From Burkholderiales bacterium (GTDB taxonomy: Bacteria > Pseudomonadota > Gammaproteobacteria > Burkholderiales > Usitatibacteraceae): a DNA stretch of 9,987 nt. Below are positions 6,197 to 9,987 of the stretch, piece by piece. Each line of letters begins with the position of its first letter. Within the stretch, counting starts at the first letter, position 1. A model generated the notes under the pieces. That model was not told the DNA's origin. It was given only the letters and a program-made list of their open reading frames with translations, and made no database searches. The translations under genes and the position numbers were made by a program. The stretch covers positions 1 through 9,987 of the forward strand of contig JANXWW010000324.1 of assembly GCA_025350945.1 (NCBI GenBank), given 5' to 3'.

Positions 6197-8257
6197 CTAA
6201 ACGGGTTTAGCAATCGATTTAACAAAACTCTCCAACTGCGCTCGCGCCTCAGCCAACGCGCTGTGTTTTGATTTAATCACATCCAGATTGCCTTGCAATT
6301 CCGCAATCCGTTCTGCCAGATCCAGCTCGGCGGATTTTACTTTTTCGATGCTTTCTACGGTGTGTTCCAGTCGGGTGCGTGCTTCTTCGAGAGGCCGCTC
6401 AATCGCTTTGTAAAGTCCACGCACCCAGGATGTGGTTTCGCGTTGCGCGATTTCAAAAATATGTTGCACACGATCACCCACCAATTCATCGAACTGTTTT
6501 GCCAGCGCGCCACCGCGTTTTAAAACCAGATTGCTGGTCTTTGAAAATTCGGCGTCGGCGGCCTCGCGTGCTTTTGCCAATTCCGTATGAAAACGTTGTG
6601 TTGGAAACGGATGCACATCGAACGCACGCACATTCGTGAGGCCGAAATCGCCGCGCAATTTTTGGCCTACATCGGCAAACAGTGCGCGAATTTCATCGAT
6701 CTTGCTCTCGATAGCTTCCAGTTTTTCCTCGGTCACTACAAAATATTTGGTCACCGCGTCGAGCGTGGTCGCGGGCACGATGCCGGCCACAATCGCTTTT
6801 TTGGTGCGCTCGATATCGCGTTTTGCGCTCGCCACATTGGTCACTTCAGCCAGCTCGTCCCCCAATTTTGTTTGCATCGCCTTGATGCTTTTTAATTCTT
6901 TGAGCGTTTCAACCACGCGCTCTTGCTTGGTGGTGGTTTTCGCGATGATGGCGGCCATCACTTTGTCATTTTTCGCGCGCACATCCACCAATGCGCTGAG
7001 TGCCTCCAACGTCTCGAAGCGCGCATGGTCAAGTGTGGTTTGCGCGGCTTGCAATGCGTTCGACAGCACGTTTGATATTTCTTCGGTTAATGCTTGCTGG
7101 CGGTCACGCGGCAAATTTGCCGCAATGTCACGCTCAAGATGGTAAATGCGGCTTTTGAGCGTTTTATCCTTGTCGTTGGCGAGCTTACCGACCAGCCCCA
7201 GCTTGGCGGAAATCGGCACCACGCTAATCGGATCGATGCGCAACAAATCGGCGGTTTCATGCACACGCCGATCAATTTCGAGTAGCATTTCGCGATTTGC
7301 TTCGGCCTGTGGGCGCGCTGTATCGATATCCAGATCATCAATTTTATTGAGCACCACCAGGCGTGCTTGTTGCGTGGGTGGCGTTGATGGCGACTCACGC
7401 GGCGCTTCAATCATCGAATCTTCAGCATTGTCAAACAGTGGCCCGCGCATGATGCGCTTACCGCCCAGGTAATCCCGCCATGCTGCCGCGTCGCGCTTGG
7501 TCATCGTTTCGCCAACGTCTAGCACCAGCAGTGCCGCATCAGCCTTGGGCAGACGGTTGCGCGCCAGCTCGGGCTCTGCCAGAAAAGTGGCAAGGCCGGG
7601 CGTATCAAGAATCACCAGCCCTGAATCGAGCAAGGGATGCGGGAAATTGACAATTGCGTATCGCCAGCGCGGCACCTCCAGTAGCGTGGCGTCGCCAGAT
7701 TTTGGGTCGATGCTCCGAGCAGTTTTGCTGGCACCCTCATTGTGCAGGCCCCACGCCACCGCATCAGCCATCGATACTAGCCGCGTGTCGGAAAGTGTCG
7801 CCAGCGCAGTAGCGATTGATTTTGGCTTATCCGCATCAAACGGAATCGAATGCCACATCGATGAATCCTGCGAGAGTTCCGCGAACGAACGCGGGCTTTC
7901 GCGCGTGTCAATCGGCAAACAGCGCACGCTGGTTTCAATATCACGATCAAATCGAAGCTCGGTCACAAAACGCGTGGTGCGCCCCAATCCCGATGGCAAA
8001 AATCGGCGTCCTGAATCAGAAAAAACAATAGCATTAATCAGATCTGATTTGCCGCGCGCGATGTCGGCGATAAATATCAGCGTCACCCGTTCCGCCGCCA
8101 CCGCCTGTTTGCATTTGGCCAGCCGCAGAACATCTTCTGCGCGAATAAACTGATACTCGCGCAGCGTATCGGAAACCTGCTGAATTTCTGCCGTCAGCTG
8201 ATTGCGCCACGACTGTAATTCTTTTAATCGTTCACTAAACGCGTGTTTGTTGTTCAT
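6197..8257 (-). CDS. bacterial dynamin-like GTPase
   Basis: The product has 686 residues. The GTPase domain shows: a P-loop ADIARGKS (residues 64-71, alanine in place of the usual first glycine); GLGRTTR with a switch-I threonine near 94-95; DTPG at 218-221 (G3); NKID at 304-307 (G4); and PISAKLG at 348-354 (G5). A polar, proline-rich insertion sits at 271-298, just before the strand that leads to NKID. From about residue 385 to the end the protein is long alpha-helix with heptad-like charge patterns, as in the dynamin stalk. Bacterial dynamin-like proteins bind and remodel membranes on GTP binding. The exact role here is unknown, and no clear transmembrane segment is seen apart from a short hydrophobic patch near 488-500. 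No Shine-Dalgarno sequence is evident. It lies 71 bp downstream of mutM on the same strand and could share its transcript. Its 3' end is partly duplicated beyond dabA. Confidence 0.85.
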   Translation of the reverse strand: MNNKHAFSERLKELQSWRNQLTAEIQQVSDTLREYQFIRAEDVLRLAKCKQAVAAERVTLIFIADIARGKSDLINAIVFSDSGRRFLPSGLGRTTRFVTELRFDRDIETSVRCLPIDTRESPRSFAELSQDSSMWHSIPFDADKPKSIATALATLSDTRLVSMADAVAWGLHNEGASKTARSIDPKSGDATLLEVPRWRYAIVNFPHPLLDSGLVILDTPGLATFLAEPELARNRLPKADAALLVLDVGETMTKRDAAAWRDYLGGKRIMRGPLFDNAEDSMIEAPRESPSTPPTQQARLVVLNKIDDLDIDTARPQAEANREMLLEIDRRVHETADLLRIDPISVVPISAKLGLVGKLANDKDKTLKSRIYHLERDIAANLPRDRQQALTEEISNVLSNALQAAQTTLDHARFETLEALSALVDVRAKNDKVMAAIIAKTTTKQERVVETLKELKSIKAMQTKLGDELAEVTNVASAKRDIERTKKAIVAGIVPATTLDAVTKYFVVTEEKLEAIESKIDEIRALFADVGQKLRGDFGLTNVRAFDVHPFPTQRFHTELAKAREAADAEFSKTSNLVLKRGGALAKQFDELVGDRVQHIFEIAQRETTSWVRGLYKAIERPLEEARTRLEHTVESIEKVKSAELDLAERIAELQGNLDVIKSKHSALAEARAQLESFVKSIAKPV
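6229..6348 (-). repeat. direct repeat copy B (inside the intact dynamin gene 3' end)
   Basis: Partner of 701-820 at a constant offset of 5528 bp. It encodes about residues 637-676 of the dynamin-like protein. The two copies are in the same orientation and flank dabA, dabB and the LysR gene. Confidence 0.85.
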
Positions 8258-8328
8258 CGATATTGGATATTTTTGGATTTACTTTGTCGAGCGAACGAGA
8301 GTTGCAGCGGGAATTCTGCAATCACTGA

Positions 8329-9174
8329 TTATCGCTGACATCGTCCACAATAATACGTGCTGCGCGCGCCCTGCACAATTTGCTTGATGGGTTCGCTGCA
8401 ACCCCGACACGCCTCACCTGCGCGCCCATACACGAAAGCATCAATCTGGAAATAACCGACCTCACCATTCGTCTGCACATAATCCTTAAGCGTGGAGCCG
8501 CCCGCCGCAATGGCTTTGGTGAGCGTTTCGCGAATCGCCGCCACTAATAATTCATAACGTTTCAGTGAGACTTTGCCCGCAGATCGTGCCGGATGAATGC
8601 CCGCACGAAACAATGATTCCGACGCATAAATATTGCCGACGCCCACCACGATATGACCATTCATGATGAATTCTTTCACGCTCACCGAGCGGTGACGTGA
8701 GCGATCAAACAAATGCTGCGCGTTAAATTGATCGGACAACGGCTCCGGCCCCAGCCCATCGAGCAATTGATGAACCGGCGAATCACCCGCAATCCACAGC
8801 ATCGCGCCAAAGCGTCGTGGATCGTTGAATCGTATCGTCGCACCACTATCCAGATTCACATCGACATGATCGTGCTTCGCTGCTGCCACCGCCGCTGCCT
8901 CGTGCGCGAGCATCACGCGCAACGTGCCCGACATTCCCAAATGGCTCAGCACAAATCCGCCTGCGGCTGTTCTCGGATCGCGACAATTCCACAATAAATA
9001 TTTGCCGCGCCGCGTAATCGCCATTACGGTTAGCCCGGTGAGTGAGGCCGCAAAATCAGCCGGTATCGGCCAGCGCAAACGATAATCCCGCACTACAACC
9101 CGCGTGATTTTTTTGCCCAGCATATGCGGCAGCAGGCCCTGGCGCGTGGTTTCAACTTCGGGGAGTTCAGGCAT
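8329..9174 (-). CDS. mutM: formamidopyrimidine-DNA glycosylase (Fpg/MutM)
   Basis: The product has 281 residues, slightly longer than the 269 of E. coli. MutM removes 8-oxoguanine and formamidopyrimidines from oxidised DNA and cuts the abasic site. All key parts are visible: MPELPEVETT at the N-terminus, where proline 2 becomes the catalytic N-terminal amine and glutamate 3 the acid; lysine 58 in RRGKYLL; the VGNIYASESLFRAGIHP helix-two-turns-helix segment (179-195); and the C-terminal zinc finger with cysteines 256, 259, 276 and 279. An alanine-rich run near residues 92-100 is a small loop insertion. The start is fixed by the conserved MPELPE. The Shine-Dalgarno region is weak. It is transcribed toward the dynamin-like gene with a 71-bp gap. 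Confidence 0.97.
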   Translation of the reverse strand: MPELPEVETTRQGLLPHMLGKKITRVVVRDYRLRWPIPADFAASLTGLTVMAITRRGKYLLWNCRDPRTAAGGFVLSHLGMSGTLRVMLAHEAAAVAAAKHDHVDVNLDSGATIRFNDPRRFGAMLWIAGDSPVHQLLDGLGPEPLSDQFNAQHLFDRSRHRSVSVKEFIMNGHIVVGVGNIYASESLFRAGIHPARSAGKVSLKRYELLVAAIRETLTKAIAAGGSTLKDYVQTNGEVGYFQIDAFVYGRAGEACRGCSEPIKQIVQGARSTYYCGRCQR

Positions 9175-9206
9175 TTTCTGGTTTGGGAATTGAAGTGTGC
9201 AAAATA

Positions 9207-9234
9207 ATTATCGTCGTAATGAATGGTGACACAA
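9207..9234 (-). promoter_or_regulatory. candidate mutM promoter
   Basis: On the minus strand TTGTGT (9234-9229) and GATAAT (9212-9207) are separated by 16 bp, with the -10 box about 33 bp before the mutM ATG. The -10 matches five of six consensus bases and the -35 three of six. Confidence 0.35.
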
Positions 9235-9262
9235 AAAGATTATTTGAGTGTGCCGCGATTAG

Positions 9263-9310
9263 CGCCTTCTCCTGTGGGAGAGGGTTGGAGTAAGGGTTGG
9301 GGTGAGGGTG
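9263..9310 (+). repeat. G-rich intergenic repeat of the GGGAGAGGG/GGGTGAGGG type
   Basis: The plus strand carries TCTCC-TGTG-GGAGA (9268-9281), a short hairpin, followed by a G-rich tail with GGGTTGG repeated and ending GGGGTGAGGGTG. I recognise this as a form of a widespread family of short proteobacterial intergenic repeats, often found downstream of or between genes. In translation it yields the familiar spurious HPHPNP-LPQ peptide, so any reading frame through it should be ignored. It lies between the divergent mutM and outer-membrane protein genes. Confidence 0.6.
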
Positions 9311-9378
9311 TCTTGATCGAAAGATACTCTTCCATATTGATGTTTCATATTTGCAATATTTATCACATCGCAAATTCA

Positions 9379-9408
9379 TTGAGTTTGTTTTTTCAACAAA
9401 GATATACT
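9379..9408 (+). promoter_or_regulatory. promoter for the outer-membrane beta-barrel gene
   Basis: TTGAGT (9379-9384) and TATACT (9403-9408) are separated by 18 bp and match the sigma-70 consensus at four and five of six positions. The surrounding AT-rich tract fits a strong promoter. Transcription would begin at about 9414-9416, directly at the foot of the hairpin described next, giving a leader of about 95 nt. Confidence 0.6.
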
Positions 9409-9413
9409 CCACG

Positions 9414-9462
9414 TAGATGGCTCGCTGGCGGATGCCTCTATAACAAAGCCAGACGCCATCTA
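9414..9462 (+). promoter_or_regulatory. long 5'UTR stem-loop upstream of the barrel gene
   Basis: TAGATGGC (9414-9421) pairs perfectly with GCCATCTA (9455-9462). Inside it, CTGGC (9425-9429) pairs with GCCAG (9448-9452). The two stems are separated by a small TCG/AC internal loop, and the apical loop has 18 bases. No T-run follows, so it is not an intrinsic terminator. Placed at the predicted 5' end of the message, it resembles mRNA-stabilising leaders such as that of E. coli ompA. A transcription-factor or RNA-regulator site is also possible. Confidence 0.55.
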
Positions 9463-9511
9463 TCGCAGTATCGATATTTCTAAAAACCTCTAAAAACGAA
9501 GGATTAAAAAA

Positions 9512-9987
9512 ATGAACAAGAAATCAATTTCAAGCTGTATTGCTGTTTCATTGTTATCAGTTGCCGGTGCTGCCTTTGCAGAAGGCGGTGATAGCGGTTT
9601 TAATATTGGCGTTTCTGGCGGCGGCACGCGCGCCAATCTGTCGGAAAACGATCTCAATAATCAGCTCAGAGCGCTCAATTACGTGTCGCCGACTTCATCG
9701 GTCAAAAACACCGACAGCGCCTATCGCATCAGTGGCGGCTATCGCTTCTCACCGATTTTTTCACTCGAGGCGCATTACACTGATCTCGGCAAATACTCTT
9801 CCGAATCACGCGCAACGCTGGTGCCCAACGCAGGTGCAGGCACACTATCAGCGAAGTACAAAACCAGCGGCTTCGGTATTGATGCACTGGTTTCCGCGCC
9901 GCTTGGCACGGGCTTTTCGATCTATGGCCGCGTCGGCTTATTGCGCGCGAAGACCGAAGCCAACTTCACCTCATCCGGCTCCATTTT
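9512..9987 (+). CDS. OmpA-type outer-membrane beta-barrel protein, N-terminal part
   Basis: The ATG at 9512 has a good ribosome-binding site (GAAGGA, 8 bases upstream) and opens a frame that runs off the window end after 158 codons. The first 23 residues, MNKKSISSCIAVSLLSVAGA followed by AFA, form a Sec signal peptide with cleavage after AFA. The mature part shows alternating hydrophobic and polar strands with glycine and aromatic residues typical of barrels: FNIGVSGGGTRANL, YRISGGYRFSPIFSLEAHYTDLG, FGIDALVSAPLGTGFSIYGRVGLLRAKTEANF. The pattern SLEAHYTDLGKY is common in OmpA-like 8-stranded barrels. Whether an OmpA peptidoglycan-binding domain follows cannot be seen. It could be a structural porin or an adhesin; the specific role is unknown. 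It is transcribed divergently from mutM. Confidence 0.85.
   Translation, partial: MNKKSISSCIAVSLLSVAGAAFAEGGDSGFNIGVSGGGTRANLSENDLNNQLRALNYVSPTSSVKNTDSAYRISGGYRFSPIFSLEAHYTDLGKYSSESRATLVPNAGAGTLSAKYKTSGFGIDALVSAPLGTGFSIYGRVGLLRAKTEANFTSSGSI

Noticed and set aside
6197..6210. CTAAAC/GTTTAG hairpin at the convergent LysR-dynamin ends, considered as a terminator
   Set aside because: The stem is only 6 bp with a minimal loop, lies over the dynamin stop codon, and has no T-run in either direction.
7497..8153. Long serine-rich plus-strand frame of 218 codons
   Set aside because: Antisense to the GTPase domain of the dynamin-like gene. The low-complexity serine/arginine composition is typical of shadow frames.
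9167..9483. Two overlapping short frames on opposite strands between mutM and the barrel gene
   Set aside because: Both pass through the G-rich intergenic repeat and the promoter region, and give only the usual repeat-derived peptide.

Overview
The window looks like chromosomal DNA of a Gram-negative proteobacterium. The best guess is a betaproteobacterium that fixes, or at least concentrates, inorganic carbon. This rests on the protein families present: a DabA/DabB bicarbonate-accumulation pair, an NhaR-like LysR regulator, a proteobacterial dynamin-like GTPase, MutM, and an OmpA-type outer-membrane barrel with a Sec signal peptide. The genus cannot be named from the sequence, and no RuBisCO or carboxysome gene lies in the window.

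Layout from left to right. Positions 1-320 (minus strand, cut by the window edge) encode a VOC/glyoxalase-fold protein. A possible degenerate integron attC site lies just upstream of it (about 388-472). Positions 473-668 hold no gene, only a hairpin with a T-run. Positions 669-827 hold a broken copy of the C-terminus of the dynamin-like gene found intact further right. Then come dabA (869-3454) and dabB (3451-5097), on the minus strand with a 4-nt ATGA overlap. An AT-rich divergent control region of about 150 bp separates them from the plus-strand LysR regulator (5251-6180). The LysR gene converges on the intact dynamin-like GTPase (6197-8257, minus), which is preceded by mutM (8329-9174, minus). 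A 337-bp gap follows, holding a GC-rich intergenic repeat, a good promoter and a strong 5'UTR hairpin. It leads into a plus-strand outer-membrane beta-barrel gene (9512 to the window end).

How the genes work together. DabB (a NuoL/MrpA-type proton or sodium channel subunit) and DabA (a zinc enzyme related to beta-carbonic anhydrases) are expected to form a membrane complex that uses cation flow to drive one-way CO2 hydration, so that bicarbonate accumulates in the cytoplasm. The divergent LysR protein is the obvious candidate regulator. MutM (8-oxoguanine repair), the dynamin-like protein (membrane remodelling) and the barrel protein have no evident link to carbon uptake.

The most unusual feature is that the dabBA-lysR module sits between two directly oriented copies of the dynamin 3' end: a fragment at about 701-820 and the intact gene's tail at about 6229-6348, about 80% identical by hand count with one 27-bp perfect run. 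This suggests the module arrived, or was duplicated, at this site.
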